NCBI GenBank assembly: GCA_010093705.1
Contig: MU006102.1
Span: 247,947 to 311,946, forward strand
Source of the DNA: Patellaria atrata CBS 101060
Taxonomy: Eukaryota; Ascomycota; Dothideomycetes; Patellariales; Patellariaceae
Length of the DNA stretch: 64,000 nucleotides
Reading direction: 5' to 3'
Every line of letters begins with the position of its first letter. Positions within the stretch are counted from its first letter, which is position 1. The notes below the pieces were generated by a model. It was not told the origin of the DNA, ran no database searches, and saw only the letters and a list, made by a program, of their open reading frames with translations. Shown here piece by piece: positions 47,395 to 58,915 of the stretch. A program made the translations under genes and the position numbers.

Positions 47395-50300
47395 ATGGCA
47401 CTGGTTACGCCTCCATCAAACGAGCGAAAACGCGTAAAAGTATATGAGCTTAAGAGTAATGATTGGTATGACAGAGGGACGGGTTTTTGCACGGGGATAA
47501 TACATAATGTTAGTTTGTTTGCTCTACACCACCTTACCGGAGCTTTTCATGAACTCGTCCGGGAAGCTATAGATATAGTCCATGGTCGCGCAAATAGAGT
47601 CTATATAGAATTCAATTACTTACAATTGTATCATATAGGACGAAGCCCGTATTTTCGTAGAGTCTGAGGATGAGCCGATACGAGTTTTGCTGGAGACACG
47701 AGTGGCAAAGGAAAATGGGTATCAGAAGCAGCAAGGTACATTCAAGAATCATATGCGGGAGATGGATGTAACTAAACTCACTTATAGATACGCTCATCGT
47801 ATGGACGGAACGGAATACGGTCGATATGGCCCTGAGTTTCCAGGAGTCCGATGGCTGCGGCGCAATATGGTATGAGTCACTCTACGGTAAATTCTTCAGA
47901 ACGGTATGGAAGTTAACATTGATATAGGGACTTCATAACAGAAGTGCAGCAGCGTATGTCGGGCTTAACAGGGCAAGGTTGGTGATCATGTTACCTAAGT
48001 TCTACAGCCCTCGAGCTGATCGCTGTGCAGATGATGGTCTATCAGACGACGTTATCGATTCTTTACATCCTATCATACTTCCCCCACCAGAGCTCGGAAA
48101 TCTTCAGGATATTGAAAATGTTATGAGGGGAGCAAACAGCACTCCTGCTGGCCGCGATGCGCTTGCGAAGTATGCGGTCGAGGCGGACTATATCACAAAG
48201 CTGGTTCCTTTAGTGGAGATCGCCGAAGACCTGGAAAGTTTATCAGATTTGCATAGGTTATGCAACATCATGAAGACACTCATCCTGCTCAACGACACCT
48301 CGATAATCGAGTTTGTGGTGACCGATGATGTGATCCTAGGGGTCGTCGGGGCGCTGGAATACGATCCCGATTTTCCTAGTCACAAGGCTAATCATCGTCA
48401 ATATCTCTCTGATGAGTCAAGATTTAAGGAAGTGGTAAAAATAGACGATCCAAACATAAAGAAGAAGATTCATAATACCTACCGGTTACAGTATTTAAAG
48501 GACGTTGTTCTAGCTCGCATTCTGGACGATCCTACGTTTTCGGTCCTCAATTCTCTGATCTTCTTTAACCAGGTCGACATTGTCTCGCATCTCCAGGCCA
48601 ATGCTAATTTTCTGAAAGAGTTGTTTGGTATTGTGAATAGTCCCACAGCGGACACTCCACGAAAGAGGGACTCGGTCCTGTTCATACAGCAGTGCTGTGC
48701 AGTTGCGAAAGGCCTTCAAGCTGCAGCCCGGTCACAACTGTACCAGAACTTCATCAACGGGGGTCTTTTCCAAGTTGTAACATTCGCACTCCGTCACCCC
48801 GACCCTGCAGTCAGGGTAGCAGGAACTGACATTCTAGTATCTCTAATTGATCACGACGCATTGATGCTACGGACTCAAATCTTCAAGTCGATTAGCGAGA
48901 AGTCGAAACCCTTGACCGACACCTTAATTGACTTGTTGCTTGTCGAAGTAGATCTTGGAGTCAAGTCCCAATTAGCTGATGCTATCAAGGTCTTGCTTGA
49001 CCCAATTCAAAACGGTCAGGCTGTTGAAAACTTGAGTCGCACCAACAGCGAGTTTTTAGCTAAGATGAGACAAAACATACAGACGACTGGTCAATCAGAT
49101 TCTATCATACAGAACTTTTACGATGAGTCAGCGAAAAAGTTGTTCTCACCTTTGAAAGAGCTTGAAGGGAGAAAAGATTGTAAGCACTAATACCGCAATA
49201 TCAATTTTACGTGATACTAACTAAATTTAGTGACCGATCTCTCCGTTCAAGAAGTCTCGCTATACGTTCACCTCGTGGAAGTTTTGAGTTTCTTCGTCCG
49301 CTCACATTCATTTCGCAGTAAATTCTTCGTTATGTCAGAGGGATTGGCATCAAGAGTCGCACAGCTCATGTCGTCATCTGAAAAATATTTGAAATTATGT
49401 AAGTCATCTCTAGCTCGTAACCTGAATGTGTTAGCTGTAGCGGAGGTCTCTAACAACAGATAGCGGCGTTAAAGTATTTCCGGATTTGTATAGGCCTGCA
49501 TGACGACTTCCATACCCAACAGATCATTCAAAATAAACTTTTCGGCCCGATCTTAGATCTGGTTTACGAGACGATGCCACGTGATAATCTGCTCAATTCT
49601 GCATGTTTGGAGTTATTTGAGTTTATCAGAAGAGTAGGGCACATCCCCTACCCCGTTTCATCCCTCAATACCAATACTAAATTGATAACTTTAGGAGAGT
49701 AACCCCCCTGTAGTCAACCACCTCGTCGAAAACTACCGCGACCGCCTCTCAGGCATCACCTACGTCGACGTCTTCCACTCCATCATAATCAAGTATGAAG
49801 AGCTCAAACGCGTCTCGAGCGAGAGCCCCGCCAGCACCTCTAAGGGCAACGGGGCCACCGTATCACCGCACCGCGCCGTCGTCAATGGCGGACGCTTCCA
49901 AGGTCTCAAAGACCTCGAACCGGACGAGGAGAGCTACTTTAACGGCTCTGACGACGAGGATGACGAGGCGGGAATCGAGGTTGGCGGGGCGAGTCCCCTG
50001 AAGCCGGTAGCTAACGGAGCGAGTCCAGTTAGACCGTTAGTCAGTTACACAGACGATGACGAGGAGGAGGTAGAGGGCATGGACGTCCTGTCTACCACAA
50101 CCAACGCCCCCGTAACAAACCAGAACCAACAACATCCCGCCCCAGCTTCCGAGCACATCCTCCCCTCCCAGCCCGCACCCTCTCCCGACCGCCTCTCCGA
50201 AAAACGCCGCAGGGACGAAGACGACGACGATGAGTTGGGTAAGCTCTCCAGTCACCCCAAACGCCGCACTTCGGCTAGCAGTCAGGGCAGCACTAGCGGC

Positions 50301-50468
50301 GGGGCGGTTCAGCAGCAACCGGCGCACGGCCACATGCTGAGGAGGAAGAAGAGCATTTCGTCCGGTAAAGACGGAGGCGGGAAAGACGGCCCGGAGAAAG
50401 GCGGGAAGAAAATCGCGATCAGCATGCCTGTTAAGATCGGCTCGGGGAAGGAAGACGGGGCTGAATGA
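47395..50468 (+). CDS. psy2: PP4 regulatory subunit 3 (PSY2/SMEK/falafel family)
   Basis: Exons: 47395-47508, 47639-47735, 47788-47869, 47928-47977, 48031-49179, 49231-49398, 49464-49633, 49695-50468, giving 867 residues. An N-terminal EVH1/PH-like domain (KRVKVYELKSNDWYDRGTGFC, partly cited; ...IRVLLETRV, DTLIVWTE, MALSFQESDGCGAIWDFI) is followed by the SMK-1 domain (LPPPELGNLQDIENVM onward) and an ARM-like helical region (RSHSFRSKFFV, LKYFRICIGL, LEFIRRESNPPVVNHLV). The C-terminal 230 residues are acidic and Lys/Ser-rich with a KRRRDEDDDDE nuclear-signal-like motif. The protein targets PP4 to substrates such as gamma-H2AX and Rad53 in DNA-damage recovery. Coding sequence after 49695 is strikingly more GC-rich than the earlier exons. 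Confidence 0.95.
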
Positions 50469-51077
50469 TGAGAGAGCCGGCGTTGATGGATTCGGCGTTC
50501 TGCTGGTTTGCAGTAAGGGCTTAGACACTTGTCTAGGAGAGCGGAAGGAGGCGTTTGATGGGCTTCTAGCTTACTTTGCTTGGCTCATCTGTCTAAGTAC
50601 TGCAGCGCTTTGTTTATATTTTCCGGCTGTCGACCTAGTTGAGACCAGGTGGCTTGGAAGAGGAGTAAAGGCGCGGTTGCAACATAATTAACAGCGTGAG
50701 CCTGCGAAGGTGGAGCGTGGTATAAAAGCTTAAGCCGTTGGAATATGTGATGTGCGTATGATTGCGTGAGATAGGAGATTTGGTTGTAAGACAACCTAAT
50801 TTTTATTACCCGTCACTGCCGTTTATAAGCTGTTCCCGGACCGACGATAATCAATTCTCGCGTGCTTGGTGTATTGTGTGGTCCTTTTACCCTTTTTCTC
50901 ATTTTTACAAGAATCAGCTATTCATGGGTTACAGCCGGTAGAGGATATTGTATTGTTGATTCATGATAGCCACGCCCTCGATTATTGATACTAATTAACA
51001 TACTACATATTAGACTAATACTTTTTCCACCGCCATTCACCTGTCCACAACCCATCCAACCTCATTCCCACAGTTGC
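50469..51077. other. Convergent 3' spacer
   Basis: About 600 bp between the stops of the PP4R3 and oxidoreductase genes. Nothing is recognised. Confidence 0.5.
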
Positions 51078-52462
51078 CTACTCTCTCTCAACCTCAACTA
51101 TGACTCCCGCCCTCCTGATCCGGTCCACATACTGCTCTCCTAGCGTAACGGGCGTGAGGAGTCCGCCACCGAGCTCGTTTGCAAGGGTGCGCTGGCCACG
51201 GAGGATGACCATGGCTGCTTCGGCCATCAAGAGGCCGGTGAGCCAATAGATGCCGCTGTCATAGGAGAAGGAAGCTATGGCACGATTTGAGTTGGCGGAG
51301 CTAGAGGGGAGGGAGGGGTGCCCAATTGCGCGCCAGCGGACTCGGTCGTTTTGCCATAATCTGTTCAAGTGGTTAGTTGATTGTTTGGAATGGGTGCAAT
51401 GATGAAGGAATAGAGAAGCTGGATGAGAAAGGATCACAATGTGGGGGGATGTCTTCTCAATGCTATGAAGAGAAAAGAAATATATGAATATATTACTTAC
51501 TCCTTCTCTGCGCCCTGGCCTGGTTGCGTGAGGCGCTTGCGGACTAGACGGTTAATTGGGGGGATAGCCAATAGGACAAAACCGAAAGCCATGATGACGT
51601 TCCTTAGCAGTGCACCGAAGAAGGTTTTCGTGGATCCATGTTCTGAGAAGTGAAAGTCAGGACCGTAGAACTTGCCACCATCCAAGAGGCCCCAGGAACG
51701 CCCGACTACGGCAACATCCACACCTGCGTTGACATAGATACCGAGCCATCCAAGTCCCGGTACATTTCGAATCCCAGTGAGTTTCGAGAGGAAGCTTTGG
51801 CCTTTAGTTGTCGTATTGGGAGGTGTGACTGGTGAGAGGCCAAAAAGACTTGTAGTCTTCTTAAGGTGAGAAAGGGGGTAGGCAGAGAAGATACCAAGAA
51901 GGGTTGCCAGAGTGCCACCACTGGGCTTGACTTTGATGTGGACACTGCAGTCGACATTGCTGAGGCCAGTGTTGAGGGTCTTGCGAAAATGGGAGGCTAA
52001 GAGGTAGGCAACCATATCTGATGGGACACTATCTAGACCACATTGAGGGATCATGATTGCCCTAGTTGACTTGGCTATTTCATGAAATCTCTCTATCATG
52101 ACTGCATGCCATGGTGATTCTCCAGTGCAGTCGATATAATGAGTGCCGTTCTTCGCACACGCCTCGATGACGGGTTCTCCGTACTGAAAGTAGGGACCGA
52201 CAGTGGTGATAAGGAGCTTCGTCTTCTTTGCTAGCTGGTCCAAGTCTTCCTTGTTCAATTCGGCAATTTCGATACTTGGGGACTGTCGGTCAGGATTGAT
52301 AGACTGGAGATCTTCGACAATTTTGGCCAACTTCTTCTCATTTCGTCCTGCGATAGCCCACTTAAGATCAGTAGGTAAGTTACGAGTTATGTACTCTGCC
52401 GTTAAGTGGCCTGTATATCCAGTCGCTCCTAGGAGAACCAGTTCATACTGTCGTGTTGCCAT
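51078..52462 (-). CDS. Saccharopine dehydrogenase-like oxidoreductase (SCCPDH / trans-acting enoyl reductase family)
   Basis: Exons: 52462-51501 and 51360-51078, giving 414 residues. The Rossmann start YELVLLGATGYTGHLTAEYI carries the GxxGxxG nucleotide-binding loop, and AIAGRNEKKL and LLITTVGPYFQYG follow. HYIDCTGESPW and CGLDSVPSDM are family motifs. A hydrophobic segment (residues about 300-316, NVIMAFGFVLLAIPPINRLV) suggests membrane or lipid-droplet association, as reported for human SCCPDH. The intron interrupts the C-terminal domain and its removal restores ELWQNDRVRWRAIG. It is not the lysine-biosynthetic enzyme itself. The substrate is unknown. Confidence 0.9.
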
Positions 52463-54149
52463 GCTGGATCGAGGATGTCAGACCTAACGTATCAAACTAA
52501 CTATCAAGAATCTCAAGTGTGAGGAAAATAAGAAAGAAGAAAAAGAAGGCGATTGATGGTCAATCTAACTCATCCTTTGCTGGTGTCCGGTTTTATTTGT
52601 AAAGTACCGAGGGTGTTCCTGATGGCGTAAGAACCCTCCGGTTGCATCAAGCCTTTGTAGAGTACATGATGTATCACAAACACGAGAAGACATATTGTTA
52701 CACTGGAAAGTCTACTGAAGAAGATACACACTCAATATCATGTGTATATAATGTTTTATGTCTTCACAGATTCTAAGGAAAGGCGGTGTTGAGGTAAGTT
52801 GAAGGTTTAGAACGCCTGAATTAGGTAAGCGCCATATGGAAGCGCTAACGCGATTGAGGGCAAGCGTACAATAAGCGAAAGAAGAGAGATTTCTCCGTTG
52901 TGTTTGACCCGATTCTCACACAACTTCCACATCATACAATATCTCGCCGACGCCTACGGGATATCGTATCATCAGCATTGAATATCGCTGAGATCCATTT
53001 GTGTCAAGATCCGCTCTCCCATAGAGGTCTTGACTCAATAGAAATAGTTTCATAAACGGCTTGCTCCGCGCTCGCAACGGCTCTACTTTGCTCCTAAGGT
53101 AAGGAATCATCGCTGTTGATTCTTATAAGACAGCATCGAGAATGCGAGAATCTCGGTATAACGAAGCACTTCGTACCGGTGGAGATCGATGGATATCCCT
53201 CCGAACGAACGCAGAAGTAACTCATCCACTCGTCTTCACGTAAAGTCGCGTCTTGTTGACAACTCAACACCGGCATGAGCATCGTCGACCCTACTTTATC
53301 ATCTCTCATCCTCTTATCGATGGGTACCCCTGCCGCAATAGCTTAGATTACGAGTACAATGAATACAATATATATAGAACAATATGATGGGAGAGGATAA
53401 GACGTGTCTGGATCGATACCGTTCGAACCACCTCGCTTTTGGCTTCTCTCGTGCATACGTCTGTCCTATCGATATTCGGTTCGAATATAAATTTCATTAT
53501 TGATGACTGGCCTCTTCCGGGTACCTGCGTATACCCGATCTCCTAGGCAAACAGGTCTCACGTGGTTTATAAGACTGTGTATCGTGCCTTAGAGCATCAC
53601 CCGAGAATCCGGGTTCGAGACGTCAAGATAGGTTATTCCGGACGAAGCAATATAGTCTCCAAGATGTAAGCTTACGCGCCATTAGCTAATATGCAGCTAT
53701 TTGAGTGGACAATGATATATTCTCGTACGGATATGCGCTTTCAAGGGAGAGCTTGGCGTGTTCGGCTTACTCCGCATATGCACCAGCTGTGCCTGGTCCC
53801 CGGCCCGACTCAATGGGCTCCGATAACACATCAGAGCTCTCTTAGCAAGGAAAAAAGAGAATACATGTGTTCTTGAGTGAGTCAAATGATTTTCTTCTTT
53901 GAAATTTACCTAAAGTGACTGTCTTAAAGGTCCAAGGCTTTCTCTAGAGTCAGTCTATTCCTGTTGCTGCCTCCGCACGTTGTTGGCTTTATGCAAGTGG
54001 GCGTTAGCGGCTTTCGCTTACCGCCTCCATAAATCTGTTTGGGACCCTCGGACCTCTTCCTCTACCTGTCACTCCTCCATTACAACCAAAGGTATCAATG
54101 AACCTTTTAGAACAGCCGCTCCCAAATACTCCAACACCGCTCTCTTTCC
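52463..54149. other. 1.7-kb divergent intergenic region
   Basis: Promoter side of both flanking genes. No gene, tRNA or repeat family could be supported. Confidence 0.5.
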
Positions 54150-56166
54150 ATGGCCGACACCTGCATCGTCTGCCTCGGTGACCTTGCAAGTCATAATCTT
54201 CTCGAAGTACCTGAGTCTGTTGTCAAACTCGAGGGGCAACAAGATGGGGTAAACATTCACCCAGTTGATCCACCGGATGATATCCTCGACCATCACCTCC
54301 AAGACCTTCGCAACACTCAAGCTACTGAAGGATTGGTAGCACACTTACTCCCTTGTGGCCACAACTTACACGACGAATGCCTAAGGCCATGGGTAGAACG
54401 AGCGAACAGCTGTCCTATATGCAGAGCTAATTTCAACACTGTTGAACTCAGTGCCAAGATCGGAGGTAAGTACCGTACTGGACATCGAGCTTTCACCCCT
54501 TCAGAGAAATTTTCTAACCATATTATTTACAGGTCCTATCCTGTCGTCTTATACCGTTCACGATAAACAACAAGTCGCGGATATCGACCCGTTTATGCAT
54601 ATAGATGACGTCGATGTTGACGATGACCTATTCGATGCTAACATACAACCATGCATGGTTTGTGAAGACTTTGGAGATGAAAGTACTCTATTGCTCTGTG
54701 ATGGATGTGACAGGTCTTGCCATACTGCTTGCGATGGACTTGCGGGCGTCCCTAGTGGTGCATGGTTCTGTCGCGAATGCCACGAAGACGATCAAGTACG
54801 GACTGACGTTAGACGTGTCTCATCTCCTGCCAGGCAACGCACCGCTGCCGTACAAAACCGCCATGGTCCTCCAAGAGCACAACGGCACAATGCATGGGCG
54901 CGCGTATGGCAAACTGTGTGGAGCAGTCTACACCTGGATCTGGACTTTCCCTTCGATGACGAAGAACAACCTGATCAGCGTACAGATGCCGAACGACGAG
55001 AATTTCAGGAATGGCAACGTCGCTTTCAAGTAGCCGAGCGTCAAGGTGGTGCCAACCGGTTTAGAGACACTGCTGCTACTCTACTTGATCCGATTATGCA
55101 ACGAACTCGCACGGGAACACCGAAACCCGAGTCTCAAGATGAACTGCGAGCATGGAACTTTATGGAGAAAGCAAGAGAGGCTAATGGCGACCCGTCCAGT
55201 AACAGAAGAAAGCGCAAATCTCCTACTTCTTCGCCCACAGAACCCCAACCCGAACCAGAGCGAAAGCTCAAGCGCCCACGAACCCGCCGAGCACCTGAAC
55301 CTGTTGTCCCAGAAAATCATCCTGCAGAGTCATCTCGCTTACGGAATGGAAATGCCAACCCTCCGGCAAGGGAACAAGCGGAAGCACACGGTGGCCCGAG
55401 CTTTTTGAAGTCCCTTCTCCAAGAAGTGGAGCACTCTCCCGCAGCATCTGCAGACAATCCCGTTCACATTAACCATCAACATCCACCAGCATATGCTGAC
55501 CATACCTCACCACCTCGTATGTCCTCTCCAGAAGCTTCACCTGTAGCCTCCAACCGTCCCACATCTCGAGCGATAACACCACCCCCACTTTCTTTGACCA
55601 GACAATCCTCGCCGGTACCAATGCCAATCCCCCTTACCTCCATTGTTTCTCCCATATATCCTCGAGTAGGTGAATATACGCCATACTCACCTGGTGATGA
55701 AAGCTATGATGACCGTCGCACTCGTCGGAAGCGTCGCAACACACAGCATTCTCCCGACACAAGCCCTCATCGATCCAGCGATGGTTCGCCAACACGTGCA
55801 AACATGTCGTATACCACCAAGAAAGAAATTCAACGTATGGTCAGTGTCGCTCTCAAGCCATATTATGCAAAGCAAGAAATCACAAAAGACGAGTATACAG
55901 ACATCAACAGGGACGTGTCGAGGATGATGTATGATAAGATAGGTGATGCATCCGGCCTTGCAGACCACAAGACAAGGGAACGTTGGCAAACCGTCGTAAA
56001 CGATGAAGTAGAACAGGCTGTCAAAGTAGTGAAGGCAGACTCTGCTTTGGGTTACCGTGTCGATGCCAGCAAAGCGAATTATGAGCCTATTGAGCCTAGC
56101 AGAACACCAACCATCATGACTCTCCCTACTCATCCTTCCATCGCTCAACCTCATCCAGCTTCTTAA
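54150..56166 (+). CDS. RING-H2 plus PHD finger protein (PHRF1-like)
   Basis: Exons: 54150-54465 and 54533-56166, giving 649 residues. A RING-H2 finger opens the protein: C5-x2-C8, a long insertion, then LPCGHNLHDECLRPW and SCPICRANF. A PHD finger follows (CMVCEDFGDESTLLLCDGCD, CHTACDGL, GAWFCREC; about residues 140-185). A long disordered Pro/Ser/Arg-rich middle (KRKSPTSSPTEP, RRKRRNTQHSPDTSP) leads to a conserved C-terminal helical block (KKEIQRMVSVALKPYYAKQ ... YTDINRDVSRMMYDK). This RING-PHD-tail order matches human PHRF1 and fungal relatives such as yeast Asr1, which bind the RNA polymerase II C-terminal domain and ubiquitinate polymerase or chromatin-linked targets. E3 activity is inferred. 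Confidence 0.92.
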
Positions 56167-56703
56167 TATCACAACCCTTAGTGGGGCTCATAGAATGCTT
56201 TTCTCATACCGGCGACAATGCTTAGCACAAGGCGTACAACAACAATCGGAACAATGTGCCGGCGCATATTGGATGAACAGGTAGATACCCAATGACATGG
56301 TAAGGTATGGAGTTCGCTTAGGGTTTTTCCTTCTACTCTCATGTGATGGTTTAAAAATGACGGAATGTATTTATTGTGTTTTTATGACCGGCGAATGCCA
56401 TAGTAGTTGGAAATGATCTTACGGGCAGGACTCCTAGCGCGTCGCAATTTACGGGATATTTCGAAGAGGCGATATGATGGTAATCTAGACCGGAAAATGT
56501 CAACCCGGAATTTTATCTGTTATATGGGGATTTGGCATTGGAACAACTTCGGTGTATATCCATACCGTGGGGTGTCCACGCCTCGATATCCTAGATCTAC
56601 AAAGAGAGATTCTGATGCAATCTTTTCGAACTAGTTGTGACCATCTACTGCAAGAACCCTATGACCCATCATCAGGAAACCCACGAACCATCCTTCACAC
56701 CTA
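56167..56703. other. Convergent 3' spacer
   Basis: About 540 bp between stop codons of the RING-PHD gene and THI6. A frame runs through the end of this spacer into antisense THI6 and is not credited. Confidence 0.5.
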
Positions 56704-57585
56704 TCATGCAATCGGCAACGTCGACACAACCGACCAAGGCATAACCCAGCCCCTTCCCTCCCCCCAAACCTCCACCCAAGCATTATCAACCCATCCCATC
56801 TCCCCAGCCTTCGTCTCCTCCCTAATCGCATACAACTCATCCAACCACGCCGGGACAAACGTCCCCGGTCCCTTAACCTTACCCCCCGCAACGGCCCTCT
56901 GCGCCGCGATCTCGTACACCAACACGCCAGCCAGCACAGCCATCAGCGCATCCTCCCTCCCGACCGCCAGGACAGCCGCGACGGCCGTGCCGAGCGCACA
57001 CCCGGACCCGGTGAATTCGCCGAGAAGGGCGTTCCCGTTGCTGATGGAGAACACGATATGCCCGTCCGAGAGCACGTCCGAGGACCCGGTCATGAGGACG
57101 AGACAGCGCAGTGTTCGCGCGAGGGATTTCACAACCCGCGCTTTCGCCTCGGGGGGGAGGGAGGCGGTGTTGTCGACGCCGCGCTGCGTCGCTCCCTCCG
57201 GTAAGTTGTCTGTTCCGGCGATTGAGGCGACGGCGAGGATTTCGCTGGCGTTGCCTTTTATGAGGGTGGGGTAGCCGTGGGTTAGGAGATGTTGGACTGC
57301 GGAGCGCCGGAAGGGGGTGGCGCCGCAGCCGACGGGGTCGAGGATCGTGGGGGCCCCGGTACGGTTATAGGTGGCTAGGGCGGTGGTGTAGATTGGGAGG
57401 AGGGAGGGTGTGAGGGTGCCGAGGTTGAGGAGGAGGGAGGAGGCGAGGTGGGAGAGGGAGGGGACTTCGGCGGGGTTGAGGGACATTATTGGGGAGGCGC
57501 CGCTGCGGTGGGGGTAAGGTTAGTTTTGAGGTTGTTTTATGGGGAAGAGGTGTTGGGAGGTGGAGGGTTGGGTGTCAAAGGGAAA

Positions 57586-57630
<45 letters not shown>

Positions 57631-58915
57631 ATGACGGAGGAATGAGAAGGGATGAAGAATGATAGAAGGGGAAAGGGGGAAAGGGGGTTAATGAAAGGGA
57701 TGATGAGGGGGGTATAAACAGACTTGAAATTATAGTAGATAGTGCGAACGTGGGAAGTGGATAGGGACAGACTTGAGTGAAGATGGAACGTGGAATGTAG
57801 AACGATACACGAGCGATTATCCCATGAATATAGAGATAGGGGAAATGATTACTCACATCGCTAATGCCACATTAGCTGCGAGATTTTGAACTACAGTGTT
57901 GGTCATGTTGTGGCATATTGGATTAGTATCCACGAGCTTCTTGATCAGTTCTGTGACAATCGGTTTGAAGGTTAGGTCCAACCGTACGTGGTTCTCATCA
58001 GCTTCAATCATCAGTTTGTGTTTCTTAACTTGGATAGCGAAAGGGGGAGGGGTTCTTATTAGAGAACGCAATTGTTTAGCTGCTGCTTCTGGGTCAAGTG
58101 CTGAGACAATAGCACTGACAACAGCAATCCCATCGAGTGATTTGGGAGGATTGATGCTAACGGACTGATACAAGACTCGTTGAACATTGTCCTCATTGAT
58201 TCCGCCGATACAGACGGTTTTGGGGGGAGTCTGGAGGGATGACAGGGCACCTAGTATGGAGCGTACGCCAGCCGTGCCGATGATGGATTTAGTGTTTTCT
58301 TTCCTTGTAGCTAAATGTCACTCGGCCGTCTTCTATATCGCTCTCATGGTGTACAATAAGCTTACGTGGGAGTTGCGAATACGGTTCCAATTCCAAGATA
58401 GTTCGCCCCTGCTTCAGCTGCTGCGAGTGCTTCCTCGGTAGATGATGCCGTCACGCCTATTATAGCATTATTGCCTAGAATTCTACGAGCAGAAGAAATG
58501 TCTATATTGCATTGAAATGATTTAGCCGGGGGAGCAATGGTAGTCCAAGAGGCAACTGTACTGTACCTATATCATCCTGTCCGATATGCACTCCCTCACA
58601 ACCAACGGCGAGAGCTACATCGACACGATCGTTAATGAGCAGAGGGATGTTATAAGCTTGAGTCACTTCATGGAGCCTCTTTGCTGTTTGTATCAGATCC
58701 CTAGTCTCACTGACTTTGTCCCTGTACTGAACTATGGTAACACCTGATAAGCTATTATTAGTCTAAAACTCCGAAATGCATTCTATACAATCACGCTGCA
58801 TACCACCCTTAACGGCCTTCTCGACGACTTCTACAAGGTCCTGATCGCCCAGTATGACCTTGGTGGAGTCGGTGACCAGGTACAGTGAGTAGTCTACTGT
58901 ATCTTTGTTGACCAT
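56704..58915 (-). CDS. thi6: Bifunctional thiamine-phosphate synthase / hydroxyethylthiazole kinase (THI6)
   Basis: Exons: 58915-58804, 58743-58567, 58501-58366, 58303-57857, 57502-56704, giving 556 residues (yeast Thi6 has 540). The N-terminal ThiE half couples HMP-diphosphate and thiazole phosphate: YSLYLVTDS, VTIVQYRDK, LLINDRVDVALAVGCEGVHIGQDD (cited in part), YLGIGTVFATPTKENT, CIGGI. The C-terminal ThiM half phosphorylates hydroxyethylthiazole: NPICHNMTNTVVQNLAANVALAIGG (partly cited), LDPVGCGATPFRR, LIKGNASEI and the active-site loop FTGSGCALG. Cytosolic thiamine biosynthesis. The last intron (57503-57856, 354 bp) is far longer than the others and holds a 44-G homopolymer; it falls near the start of the ThiM domain. 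Intron 3 uses an AAG acceptor because the nearby TAG would give a stop. Confidence 0.95.
57586..57629. repeat. Poly-G tract (44 G) inside a THI6 intron
   Basis: Uninterrupted G run on the plus strand, that is poly-C on the THI6 transcript. It is flanked by further G+A-rich DNA to about 57720. The length is likely to be unstable or imprecise. Confidence 0.9.

Noticed and set aside
53570-53640. Possible tRNA (GGGTTCGAGAC resembles a B box)
   Set aside because: The flanking bases do not form a T-stem or acceptor stem and no A box is present.
57448-57645. Plus-strand frame with a long poly-Gly run
   Set aside because: Produced by the poly-G tract inside the THI6 intron and antisense to THI6.
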